NCBI GenBank assembly: GCA_913064925.1 | Contig: CAJYBN010000029.1 | Span: forward strand, 1 to 18,957 | DNA length: 18,957 bases | Source: an uncultured Peptococcaceae bacterium | Lineage (GTDB): Bacteria; Bacillota; Desulfotomaculia; Desulfotomaculales; Desulfallaceae | Direction: 5' to 3' | Part shown: positions 6,883-14,476 of the stretch, one piece after another | Position numbering within the stretch: position 1 is the stretch's first letter | Layout of the letters: each line of letters opens with the position of its first letter | Translations under genes and position numbers: made by a program | Notes under the pieces: model-generated | The model's database searches: none | What the model was told of the DNA's origin: nothing | The model's input: only the letters and a program-made list of their open reading frames with translations

Positions 6883-8042
6883 CTCCCCCGCCTGTTTGCA
6901 TTCACCAGCTTGCGGTATAGGGCTTCCCATTGCGCAACCATCAAGTTGATCTCGTATTTTTCCCTGGCCCGTTCATAGCCCCTGATGCCGAATTGATGCA
7001 TCATGGCCGGGTTGGCCAGGACTTTTTTTATCGCGCCCGCCAGTTCTTCGGGCCGGCCCGGTTCCACCAGCAACCCGGTATACCCTTCCACCACTATTTC
7101 CCCGGGCCCGCCCGTGCGGGTAGCAATTACCATTCTGCCCGCCGCCATGGCTTCGATGATCACCTGGCCGAAGGGTTCCGGGGATATGGAACAGTGCACC
7201 ATGATATGTATCCCTCGCAAAAGTTCCCGCACGTCGTGAACAAAACCCGTAAACCTGACGTTGGCCAGCCCGTTGCGGGCCACATAGTTCACCAGGTCCT
7301 GCCGGTAATCTTCCTCGCCGAAAAGGGGGGCGCCGGCCACTATGAATTCCACGGGCTCATCCTGCAGCAATTTTGCCGCGGCCAAAAAAACCATTTGCCC
7401 TTTCCACGGCGCGATGCGGCCGATCAAGGCCACTCTGACGGGAGGGGCGGGGGGCAGCGGTTCGGGCCCGGGCCCCACCACGGTGCCGCAGTTGATGACC
7501 GTCACCCGGGCGGCACCGGCGCTAACCGTGCGGGCATTGCTGGCGGAGATGGTCACCACCGCGCAGGGCACCAGCCCGGCCAGTATCCTGAAGGCGACAA
7601 CCGCGGCCCGGGGCAGGTAAGGCGTGTCAATATAATCCAGAATGTGCCAAACCAGAGGTTTGCCGGCCAGTTTCGCCGCCAGCCCCCCGTACAGGTGCGC
7701 TTTCAGGGAACAAGTATGAACGATATCAATTTGCTCCCTTTTGATCAGCCGGACCAGCTGAACCACGTACCGCAGCAGATGCCACCATAATACAATGTTG
7801 AAAAAGGTTAACACGCCGACGGAATCTTTTTTTCTGCCGCGCACCTTTTCGTGCAGGGGTATAACCCGCACCGCCACCCCGGCCTCCCTTAAGCGGTCCA
7901 CAAAAGGGCCGGCGACGGCAGTCAGCACCAGCGGGCAAAATTGCCGGGGATTGAGATGGCGGCACAAGTTAAAAATGGCCACCTCGCCTCCGCCCCAAAC
8001 CGCGCTGTGATCCACCAGCAGTATCTTGATGGTCCTGTTCAT
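6864..8042 (-). CDS. Glycosyltransferase family 4
   Basis: Retaining GT-B glycosyltransferase of 392 residues, probably acting on the undecaprenyl-linked glycan. The N-terminal domain starts ILLVDHSAVWGGGE with the glycine-rich loop at about residues 16-20; HTCSLKAHLYG follows. The C-terminal donor domain has ALIGRIAPWKGQ, FTGFVHDV and the EX7E element in SPEPFGQVIIEAM, followed by AAGRMVIATRTGGPGEIV. Start ATG 8042 has only a weak GGTGA upstream, so it may begin its transcript with a poor site. It is the first gene of the unit containing gmhA, hldE1, hldE2 and GT9, and its end overlaps gmhA. That position makes a role with a heptose-containing glycan likely, but the donor is not determined. 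Confidence 0.88.
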   Translation of the reverse strand: MNRTIKILLVDHSAVWGGGEVAIFNLCRHLNPRQFCPLVLTAVAGPFVDRLREAGVAVRVIPLHEKVRGRKKDSVGVLTFFNIVLWWHLLRYVVQLVRLIKREQIDIVHTCSLKAHLYGGLAAKLAGKPLVWHILDYIDTPYLPRAAVVAFRILAGLVPCAVVTISASNARTVSAGAARVTVINCGTVVGPGPEPLPPAPPVRVALIGRIAPWKGQMVFLAAAKLLQDEPVEFIVAGAPLFGEEDYRQDLVNYVARNGLANVRFTGFVHDVRELLRGIHIMVHCSISPEPFGQVIIEAMAAGRMVIATRTGGPGEIVVEGYTGLLVEPGRPEELAGAIKKVLANPAMMHQFGIRGYERAREKYEINLMVAQWEALYRKLVNANRRGRCRCAG

Positions 8043-8145
8043 GCGCGCAATTCACCGCCATCCGTAAAACAAGGATTTGTGTTCAGCACATTTTGATTTT
8101 CCACCGTATATATTGACTAAAAACATGCTAAGAGGAGGATTGGTG
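8043..8145. promoter_or_regulatory. Divergent intergenic region between GT4 and wzz-like genes
   Basis: About 100 bp, AT-rich at 8070-8130, with genes leading away in both directions, so promoters for both the heptose unit and the wzz-like gene are expected here. On the plus strand a TTGATT at 8094-8099 and a TATATATT run at about 8108-8113 are visible but not at a proper spacing. A strong AGGAGG ribosome binding site stands at 8133-8138. I could not assign a reliable -35/-10 pair on either strand. Confidence 0.35.
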
Positions 8146-8757
8146 GTGGACCCAACCAGAATTTTTTATGTTTTATCGAGAGGAAAACTACTTATTGTAG
8201 CAATTACCGCCATAGCCGTGATAACGGGAGCGATTTTAAGCATATTCATTATCCCCCCCGTTTACGAAGCCACCGCAGTACTGATGGTGGGTAAGGTTTA
8301 CGTGGGCTCCTACGGCTCGGCTATGCTGAGGGACGACATTCAACTGGCCAACTCGTTGATGCACAGCTACCAGCGGCTGGTGCACAGCTCTTCCGTTGCC
8401 CAAAAGGCTGTTCAACTGGGCAAATTGAACATGTCGCCCGGTGAACTGGCGGCCATGATTTCCACCAATGTTCCGGTGGATTCCCAGATCATCGAGCTGA
8501 CGGCCAGGGCGAATCATCCCGTTAAAGCTGCTAACTTCGCCAATGCCGTGGCCAAAGCATTCACCGTCCGGGTGGAAGAACTGATGGGGGTTAAAAACGT
8601 CACCATCGTCGATGCGGCCGCCCCACCCGCCGCCCCGGTAAAACCCAACACCCGGGAAAATATTTTGCGGGCCGGTTTCACCGGGCTGCTCACGGCGCTG
8701 ATCATCGTTTTTTCCCTGGACGCCCAAAGACGGCAAAATAAAGGAACAGAAGGCTAA
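8146..8757 (+). CDS. Wzz/CapA (YveK)-like polysaccharide chain-length protein
   Basis: Membrane protein of the Wzz family that co-determines polymer length in Wzy-dependent pathways. The 203-residue protein has membrane segments at about 15-35 and 177-190 with an extracytoplasmic domain between. The family signatures are PPVYEATAVLMVG just after the first segment and a proline-rich stretch AAPPAAPVKPNTREN before the second. The cytoplasmic tail is short (SLDAQRRQNKGTEG) and carries no tyrosine-kinase domain or Tyr cluster. I chose GTG 8146 because AGGAGG lies seven bases upstream; the neighbouring GTG 8143 is a close alternative, while the longest frame from ATG 8077 adds 23 residues with no supporting site. 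No CapB-type kinase or phosphatase gene is next to it. It converges on rfbG and is the only glycan gene here on the plus strand besides the SH3 protein. Confidence 0.85.
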   Translation: MDPTRIFYVLSRGKLLIVAITAIAVITGAILSIFIIPPVYEATAVLMVGKVYVGSYGSAMLRDDIQLANSLMHSYQRLVHSSSVAQKAVQLGKLNMSPGELAAMISTNVPVDSQIIELTARANHPVKAANFANAVAKAFTVRVEELMGVKNVTIVDAAAPPAAPVKPNTRENILRAGFTGLLTALIIVFSLDAQRRQNKGTEG

Positions 8758-8781
8758 AAGCAAGGCCTTCTACTCCTTTTT
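8748..8781. terminator. Bidirectional intrinsic terminator between wzz-like gene and rfbG
   Basis: AGAAGGC (8748-8754) pairs perfectly with GCCTTCT (8765-8771), leaving a 10-base loop. On the plus strand the stem is followed by five T at 8777-8781. On the minus strand it is followed by a T-rich stretch (GTTCCTTTATTTT). The TAA stop of the wzz-like gene lies in the loop and the TAG stop of rfbG overlaps the end of the stem, so one element can end transcription from both sides. Confidence 0.65.
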
Positions 8782-9789
8782 GCCACCCTCTTTTCCGCCC
8801 CGGCCGGCGCGGCTGAAATATTGCCGGTACCATTCGATCGTCTCCCGCAGAGCCTCCTCCACCTGCCAGCAGGGAGCCCAGCCCAAAACCCGGCGGGCTT
8901 TCTCCGCTGATAAATACTGGTGCCTGATTTCATGGCTGGCCCGGTTCAAAATCACCGGTTTTACGTGCTCCTTGCCCATCAACCCGGCTATAAGCTCCGT
9001 CATCTGCTTTACCGTCAACCGGACTTCGTTGCTGAAATTGAAAGCTTCGCCGCAAACCCCGGGCTGTTCCATTTTTTCCGCCAGCAGCATGTAAGCCTTA
9101 ACCCCATCCTTGACGTACAGATAATCCCTGATAAATGTGCCGTCGCTCCTTATCACCGGCGCTTCGCCGAAATACAGGGACCTGATGGTGCTGGGCACCA
9201 GCCGGTTGAAATTTAAATCTCCGCCCCCGAAAAAATTACCGCACCGGGTGACGGCCACCGGCAAACCGTAGGTCGCGTGATAGGCCCGGCACAACAGGTC
9301 GGCGCAGCTTTTGGAAACATCGTAAGGGTGGCTGCCCATCAGCGGAGCGGTTTCGGCGTAGGGAAGCACTTCCTGATAACCGTAAGCCTTGTCGCTGGAA
9401 GCGGCCACAATTCTCTTCACCGTGGGCACCCTGCGGCATGCCTCCAGTAAACACCAGGTACCTTTGATGTTGGACTCAAAGGTGGACAGCGGATTGCTAT
9501 TGGCTATGCCCACAATGGCCTGGGCAGCCAGGTGAAATACCGTATCCACCTCGTACTCGGCCAGGGCCCTTTCCAGTACCTCCAGGTCTTCCACCCGGCC
9601 CAGGACAATATTCATGTTGCGGTAAACCTCGCTGTCGAACAGCATGGACCGCGGCACCCAGTCCCTGACCATGCCCGTGACCACCGCGCCGGCCCGAACC
9701 AGTTCCCGGCTTAACCAGGAGCCCAAGAAGCCGGTACAGCCGGTGATGAAAACGCTTCTTCCCTGCCAGAATGATCCTTGCAAGCTCAT
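8770..9789 (-). CDS. rfbG: CDP-glucose 4,6-dehydratase
   Basis: Extended short-chain dehydrogenase/reductase that turns CDP-glucose into CDP-4-keto-6-deoxyglucose. The NAD-binding GCTGFLG motif is at residues 17-23. The active site shows S-S-D-K at 131-134, the Asp-Lys pair typical of CDP-glucose dehydratases, and Y156-x3-K160. VFHLAAQ, TFESNIKGT, GNFFGGGDLNFNRLVP and the terminal GWAP-W match the family. The length of 339 is slightly below the usual 350-360. ATG 9789 is chosen because it overlaps the rfbF stop (TGATG) and has GGAAGG seven bases upstream; a TTG at 9825 would only add residues overlapping rfbF. The adjoining RfbF supports the CDP-sugar assignment over other epimerase/dehydratases. 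No enzyme for the following step (such as RfbH/DdhC) is in the window, so the final sugar is unknown. Confidence 0.85.
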   Translation of the reverse strand: MSLQGSFWQGRSVFITGCTGFLGSWLSRELVRAGAVVTGMVRDWVPRSMLFDSEVYRNMNIVLGRVEDLEVLERALAEYEVDTVFHLAAQAIVGIANSNPLSTFESNIKGTWCLLEACRRVPTVKRIVAASSDKAYGYQEVLPYAETAPLMGSHPYDVSKSCADLLCRAYHATYGLPVAVTRCGNFFGGGDLNFNRLVPSTIRSLYFGEAPVIRSDGTFIRDYLYVKDGVKAYMLLAEKMEQPGVCGEAFNFSNEVRLTVKQMTELIAGLMGKEHVKPVILNRASHEIRHQYLSAEKARRVLGWAPCWQVEEALRETIEWYRQYFSRAGRGGKEGGKKE

Positions 9790-10559
9790 CACCACACCTT
9801 CCAGGGAGCGACCCCGCTGTCCCAAATATGGTTCAACTGTGTAAACTGTTTATAGGTGTCCATGCCCATCCAGAACCCCTTGTGTTCAAAAACACTGAGT
9901 TGCCCGCCGTCAACCAGCCGGCGCAGGGGCTCCTCCTCCAGCATGCAATTATCATCATCCAGGTAATCGAAAATCACCCGCTCAAAAACAAAAAAGCCTC
10001 CGTTGACCAGCCCCTCGATTGGCGGTTTTTCTTTAAAAGACCTGGCCACACCGTTTTCGGCCTCCAGCAGCCCAAAAGGTGACGGGGGATGCACCGCGGT
10101 CAGGGTAGCAATCCTGTTTTGCTCAAGGTGAAATGCCAGCAGCTGCTGCAAATTGACGCCGCTCACCCCGTCTTCGTAAGTAGCGAAAAACCGCGGCCCT
10201 TCAATAAACCCGGCAGCCCGCCAAAGCCTGCCGCCGGTGTTGGTATCCCGCCCGGTATCAACAAAGGTCATTTTCCAGTTAATGATGTTGTCGTCCCGGT
10301 AAAATATCCTTTTGCCCCGTTCGTTATATTCAATGGTGAAATTGCTGGCGTATTCCTGGAGATTTAAAAAATAATCCTTGATTACTTCCCCCTTATAACC
10401 CAGGCACAACACAAACTCCCGCACCCCGTACGCATCAAAGATTTTCATGATGTGCCAGAGGATGGGCATGTCGACTATTTTAACCAGCGGCTTGGGCACG
10501 TTTACGGTTTCTTCCCTCAGCCGGGTTCCTTTGCCCCCGCACAGAATTACCGCCTGCAT
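9789..10559 (-). CDS. rfbF: Glucose-1-phosphate cytidylyltransferase
   Basis: Makes CDP-glucose from glucose-1-phosphate and CTP. The 256-residue protein begins with the nucleotidyltransferase motif ILCGGKGTRLREET. It shows the features that distinguish RfbF from RmlA: PKPLVKIVDMPILWHIMK, YGVREFVLCLGYKG, VDTGRDTNTGGRL, TYEDGVS and the terminal GVAPWKVW. The length equals that of characterised RfbF (about 257). ATG 10559 has GGAGG seven bases upstream. It is preceded by a 191-bp gap with a good promoter and overlaps rfbG by one base, so the two form a two-gene transcript that ends at the terminator near 8760. Confidence 0.95.
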   Translation of the reverse strand: MQAVILCGGKGTRLREETVNVPKPLVKIVDMPILWHIMKIFDAYGVREFVLCLGYKGEVIKDYFLNLQEYASNFTIEYNERGKRIFYRDDNIINWKMTFVDTGRDTNTGGRLWRAAGFIEGPRFFATYEDGVSGVNLQQLLAFHLEQNRIATLTAVHPPSPFGLLEAENGVARSFKEKPPIEGLVNGGFFVFERVIFDYLDDDNCMLEEEPLRRLVDGGQLSVFEHKGFWMGMDTYKQFTQLNHIWDSGVAPWKVW

Positions 10560-10750
10560 ACAACTACCTCCATATCCATGGTAAACAATAAAGAACAGGT
10601 TAATTAACCGGCGCCGGAGGGCTTTCCCCGCTCCCGCGCCTTCCCCCTAACCGTCCATGACCGGTGCAATCTCAAACCGATGTATGAAAATGTGATGCTG
10701 GTGCCCTGTCAAGTATTTTCACATTAAGGCTAAAGCCGGGGCCAAAAGCA
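10560..10750 (-). promoter_or_regulatory. Leader of rfbF-rfbG with palindromes
   Basis: A 191-bp non-coding region. Besides the promoter at 10684-10712 it holds two adjoining perfect palindromes: GGTTAATTAACC at 10598-10609 and CCGGCGCCGG at 10608-10617. In the transcript the second can pair further with a GGCGC/GGAG stretch about 20 bases upstream (10610-10645) to give a GC-rich hairpin roughly 50 bases before the start codon. Either a repressor site or an RNA structure is possible; neither is proven. Confidence 0.4.
10684..10712 (-). promoter_or_regulatory. Sigma-A-like promoter for rfbF-rfbG
   Basis: On the minus strand a perfect TTGACA (-35, 10712-10707) is followed after 17 bp by TTTCAT (10689-10684), four of six matches to the -10 consensus. 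Predicted transcription starts near 10677, giving a leader of about 118 bases before the rfbF ATG. It is the best promoter in the window and lies in the largest intergenic gap. Confidence 0.6.
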
Positions 10751-11833
10751 TCAGGCCGGGTTAAACCGGCTCAGTTCACGATATGCCTTTAGGCAGCGTT
10801 GTGCCACCATCTCCCAGGTAAATCTCTCTTCCACGGTTTTTCTGGCCGCCCGGCCCATTTGCTCAACCAGTTCCGGGTTGCCGGCCAATAAATTTATTTT
10901 TTCCGCTATTTCCCCGGGAGAATTGGGCCGGACGAGAAAGCCGTTCACCCCGTCTTCCACCAGTTCGGGCAAGCTGGCCACCCGGGAGCAAATAACCGGC
11001 GTCCCCAGCGCCATGGATTCCAGCACCACCAGCCCCAGCAGTTCGGTATTTCGGTGCACCACGCCGTATACATCCATATACACTGACGGCAATACCGTAA
11101 CCAGGGCATGGCCGTATTGCTGGACCAATTCTTCATCGTTTACATCAGTGAAAAAAGCCACGTTTTTCCCCCGGGCCAGTTCCTGCAGGTACTGAAAATA
11201 AGCTTGGTGGTACGGCCGGCCCACGATATGCAGGGGCAGGCGGCGGTCCACGGCTTCCACCAGGTAATTGACGCCCTTGTGGGGCAATATTCTGCCCACG
11301 TACAGGACATAATTCCTTTGCGGCGCAGCCGGCACGGGCAGCCTGGCGAAATCCGTGCCGCCGTAAATCACGCTGCTGGGCGCCCGGGGCTGCAGCAACC
11401 GGCGGGAGTATTCCGAGATGCACAAAAAGCCGTCCACAAACCTCTGCAGGTCCACCAAGGGCAGGATATTCTCCCCCCAGCCGCCCAGGTCGCTGACAAA
11501 AACCTTTTTGCCCTTGAGCGCCCCGTAAATGATGGCCAGGTTGGAAGCCAGGATGTGGTACTGGTGACAGTGCACGATATCGGTCCTGTTTATCTCCCCG
11601 AACATGCCCAGGGCAACGGGATTGGACAATCGCCCCCGCACTTTCCACTGGGTTTTCAGGATCCTCACTTTCAGCCGGCCGGCATGGTAGTTTTTTTCCG
11701 CGGGGCCAAAGGCCAGAAAGGTTGTCTCAACCCTGTCGCTCAAGGCACTGGCCAGGGATTCGGCATATCGTTCCCCGCCCCCGATGACGGAATCATCCGC
11801 AAAGTAGGTGGGGCTGATATGTAAAACTTTCAC
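10751..11833 (-). CDS. Glycosyltransferase family 4
   Basis: GT-B fold glycosyltransferase of 360 residues. KVLHISPTYF and the glycine loop IGGGERYAESLA (about residues 17-28) form the N-terminal domain; IVHCHQYHILAS is typical of GT4. The donor domain has LYVGRILPHKGVNYLVEA, YGHALVTVLPSVY and a perfect EX7E (ELLGLVVLE), followed by SMALGTPVICSRVASLPELVEDG. GTG 11833 is the likely start: GGAGG stands seven bases upstream, and the stop of the preceding gene ends one base before it. A TTG or other start further up (to 11875) would overlap the upstream gene. It is the last gene of the long minus-strand unit before the rfbF promoter. Donor sugar unknown. Confidence 0.88.
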   Translation of the reverse strand: MKVLHISPTYFADDSVIGGGERYAESLASALSDRVETTFLAFGPAEKNYHAGRLKVRILKTQWKVRGRLSNPVALGMFGEINRTDIVHCHQYHILASNLAIIYGALKGKKVFVSDLGGWGENILPLVDLQRFVDGFLCISEYSRRLLQPRAPSSVIYGGTDFARLPVPAAPQRNYVLYVGRILPHKGVNYLVEAVDRRLPLHIVGRPYHQAYFQYLQELARGKNVAFFTDVNDEELVQQYGHALVTVLPSVYMDVYGVVHRNTELLGLVVLESMALGTPVICSRVASLPELVEDGVNGFLVRPNSPGEIAEKINLLAGNPELVEQMGRAARKTVEERFTWEMVAQRCLKAYRELSRFNPA

Positions 11834-11834
11834 G

Positions 11835-12977
11835 CTAATCCCTCCGCAGCAGCAATTCCAGGTAAATGCGCTCATATTGTTCCGCCATCCTGCGCCAGGG
11901 CATCTGCTCGGCCAGCCGGCGGCCCGCGCCGGACAATTTTTGCCACAGCATTTGATCCCGGGCCAGCAAATTCACCTGCCCGGCTATCTGCCGGGCGTCC
12001 CAGGGATTATCCACCAGCAGGGCAGTTTCTTTATCCTGCAGCAACTCGCTCACGCCGCAATGTTTTGCACCCGGTACCACCACCGGCGTTCCCGCAGCCA
12101 GCGCCTCCATCACAACGGTGGGAAAAGAATCGGTCCGCGTGGGGTAAACGAAAACGTCGGCCGCCCGCATATAGCTGCTGATGTTTTTCTGAAACCCCGC
12201 CCAGGTGATCCTGTCGCCCAGCCCCATTTCCAGCGCCTTCCCCACAAAGGGGCTGCCGGCGGGGCTGCCCAGGATGAGGGCATGATAATCCACCTCCAGG
12301 CGGGTCAGGCATTCCAGCAGCGAAGAGATTCCCTTGCGGTCATGGCGCAGGTCCCCGGCAAACAAAATGACAAATTTGCCGGGGGGAATATTCCATGCTT
12401 TCAGTACGGCTTCCCGTGCCGCCGGCCTGCCGGCGGGGCTGAACTCCCCGCTGTCGATGCCGTTGTAAACCACCCTGATCTTATCCCCGTTTACCCCGGC
12501 GTACTGCACCAGCTCCCTTTTAACTTTGTGGGAAACCGCTACCACCACCCGGGCCCGGGCGTAGGACTTTTTTTCCAGCCCAGCATATAGCCGGGTAGCA
12601 AGCCTGAGGTAAACGCCCTCCGACCGGGCGCCGAAAGGGGAATGCTGCCACCAGCTGTGTACAAAATGGGCCGTGTTAACGTGATGCTCTACCGATACCA
12701 CCCCGCCGTGGGCGTGAATGATGTCAAAGCAGCCCTTTTTCAGCAACCCATCGGCCTGCCGGAGAAAAAGTATATTTTTGGCCGGGTTAGGCCGCTCGAT
12801 GCAACGGGGCAGCAGAAGCGCCGTGATGCCGGGTGTGTCTAAGAGCTCATCCGCCACACCGTGGGCAACCAGGTGCACATCGTGGCCCCGTCCGGCCAGG
12901 TAGCGGGCCAGCTCAAAGTTAACCCGGCCCTGCCCGTCGTTTTTAAACACGTGATGGGTTACCAGGGCGATTTTCAC
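11835..12977 (-). CDS. Glycosyltransferase family 4
   Basis: GT-B enzyme of 380 residues. The N-terminus KIALVTHHVFKNDGQGRVN contains the acceptor-side loop, and FDIIHAHGGVVS follows at about 85-96. AVSHKVKRELVQYAG and VVYNGIDSGEF are GT4 hallmarks. The donor domain has ILFAGDLRHDRKGI and VFVYPTRTDSFPTVVMEALAAGTPVVVPG. Here the first glutamate of EX7E is aspartate (D-S-F-P-T-V-V-M-E), a conservative change seen in active GT4 enzymes. GTG 12977 overlaps the stop of the polymerase gene (GTGA) and has GGAG nine bases upstream, so the genes are translationally coupled. Function is inferred from family only. Confidence 0.88.
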   Translation of the reverse strand: MKIALVTHHVFKNDGQGRVNFELARYLAGRGHDVHLVAHGVADELLDTPGITALLLPRCIERPNPAKNILFLRQADGLLKKGCFDIIHAHGGVVSVEHHVNTAHFVHSWWQHSPFGARSEGVYLRLATRLYAGLEKKSYARARVVVAVSHKVKRELVQYAGVNGDKIRVVYNGIDSGEFSPAGRPAAREAVLKAWNIPPGKFVILFAGDLRHDRKGISSLLECLTRLEVDYHALILGSPAGSPFVGKALEMGLGDRITWAGFQKNISSYMRAADVFVYPTRTDSFPTVVMEALAAGTPVVVPGAKHCGVSELLQDKETALLVDNPWDARQIAGQVNLLARDQMLWQKLSGAGRRLAEQMPWRRMAEQYERIYLELLLRRD

Positions 12978-14476
12978 GTACCCTCACTCCCCGGGCCGGT
13001 CCGCTTACCCCGGGCTATCTCATCATGTTTCCCGTCCAGCCAGCCCGCCAGCAACCAAACCAGGCTGGATAAAAAGTAATTACCCCCGTTCAGCCACTGC
13101 CCCCCCAAAAACAACAGGATCCACAGCACCATGCAGAACTGGTAGTTGTGCGGAAACATCGCGTTTAACCTGACGGCCTGCCAGATAACCAACCCCACCA
13201 CGGCCAGGTAGATGATGCCCCCCGCCCAGCCCGTGGCCATCAAGGTGTCCACCAGGTCCACTTCCGCGCTCAGGTTAATGCCCCTGAACTTGTCGCCGCC
13301 CAGGTTGGTGCTGCCGGTCCCAAAACCAAGCGGATTTGCGGTTCCGATGCGCATACCCCGCAGCATAGAATCCACGTGGTGCACCAGGGAAGATTTTTGC
13401 GGATTCAGGGGGTCCGTCAGGCCCCCCACCAGGTGCTCCGCAACGGGGGCGCTTTCGGGGGAAAATTCCAAGTTGCCGATGAGGGCAAGAAAAACCGACA
13501 GCAAAAGCAAAATCACGGTGATGCTCAAAATGATCCTCAAGGGCCGCCGGTAATGGCGAACGGCGGCCACCGCCATGGCAGACAAAATGAACATGACCAC
13601 CGTGCCGCGCATGCCGGAATAAACGATACATGCCATGGCTACCGCGCCCAGCAACAGGAACAACGGCCAGGACCCAGCCCGGAACAAAAGCTTTGAGCAG
13701 CTGAGCACCAGTATCACGGACATGAAGTTGGTGAATTCAGTGAAGCTGGCAAAGGTGGAAAAAGCCCTGGTTTTCCCGTAGACCACCAGCGTCACGTATT
13801 TGTGCCGGACAGCTTCCACCCAGGCTTCCTCGAAGGGGAAAAAGCCCACCATGTTTTGCCACAGGCCGTAAACACCGCATACCAGGCCCATGCCGATCAG
13901 TATCCTTTCCAGCACGGTAAAGGCCTCCGTGCCCAGATATCGCCTGCCGATATAAAACCAGCACAAGGGGGTGAGAAAAAAAATGGTCCCGGCCAGCCCC
14001 ACCGGCAAGCCGCCCTGGAGCGGGTTAAATACCTGGTATATGATAACAATCATCAACATGCCCACCAGGCGGGCCAGGAGCGAGTTAAAAACGTCCTCGG
14101 CCTTCCATACCGACACCATAAACAGCAACCCGACTACCGCCGGCGGAATCAACACCAGGGGGTCATAGGCCGCAATGCCGGACACAGAAATTAAAAGGCG
14201 CCGGAAAAACCCCAGCGTGGATAAAAAAATTAAAAGCATAAATGCCGCCCGCAGGGGGTTGCGCACCACCAGGCTACCCAGAGCCAGCAAAAGCAAAAAA
14301 GCAATTATCATTCTTTCCTGTCCCGGGAAAATAGACAAAACGCCGGCGCCAATTCCGCCGGCCAACAACAGTGCCGCCGTCAACTTGCCGGAAACCTCCT
14401 GTTGCAACAGGGATACCCCCTCACCAGCCGCGGATTCACGCACGCATCTCAACCGCTTTACACTTTTTTCCCCCAC
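12974..14476 (-). CDS. Wzy/O-antigen ligase-like polymerase, integral membrane
   Basis: A 500-residue protein with about ten to twelve hydrophobic segments spread along its length, best explained as a polysaccharide polymerase (Wzy) or ligase of the O-antigen ligase family. A large hydrophilic loop at about residues 340-400 contains HHVDSMLRGMRIGTANPLGFGTGSTNLG, which matches the pattern of the outer loop of Wzy_C-type proteins, where histidine and arginine are functional. In a Gram-positive with a Wzz-like protein nearby, polymerisation is more likely than ligation to lipid A (inference). The first 28 residues are polar and the start is uncertain. GTG 14476 overlaps gmd by 19 bases and lacks a good ribosome binding site; an internal TTG behind GAGGGG (about codon 24) is possible. 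No Wzx flippase was found in the window. Confidence 0.8.
   Translation of the reverse strand: MGEKSVKRLRCVRESAAGEGVSLLQQEVSGKLTAALLLAGGIGAGVLSIFPGQERMIIAFLLLLALGSLVVRNPLRAAFMLLIFLSTLGFFRRLLISVSGIAAYDPLVLIPPAVVGLLFMVSVWKAEDVFNSLLARLVGMLMIVIIYQVFNPLQGGLPVGLAGTIFFLTPLCWFYIGRRYLGTEAFTVLERILIGMGLVCGVYGLWQNMVGFFPFEEAWVEAVRHKYVTLVVYGKTRAFSTFASFTEFTNFMSVILVLSCSKLLFRAGSWPLFLLLGAVAMACIVYSGMRGTVVMFILSAMAVAAVRHYRRPLRIILSITVILLLLSVFLALIGNLEFSPESAPVAEHLVGGLTDPLNPQKSSLVHHVDSMLRGMRIGTANPLGFGTGSTNLGGDKFRGINLSAEVDLVDTLMATGWAGGIIYLAVVGLVIWQAVRLNAMFPHNYQFCMVLWILLFLGGQWLNGGNYFLSSLVWLLAGWLDGKHDEIARGKRTGPGSEGT

Noticed and set aside
6930..7790. Long plus-strand open frame (286 codons) opposite the GT4 gene
   Set aside because: It is antisense to a clear GT4 glycosyltransferase; its translation is rich in His, Pro, Arg and Gly as expected for a GC-rich shadow frame, with no domain motif or ribosome binding site.
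8112..8117. TTGACT considered as a -35 box for the wzz-like gene
   Set aside because: A matching -10 would fall on or after the ribosome binding site, and no TATAAT-like word is there.
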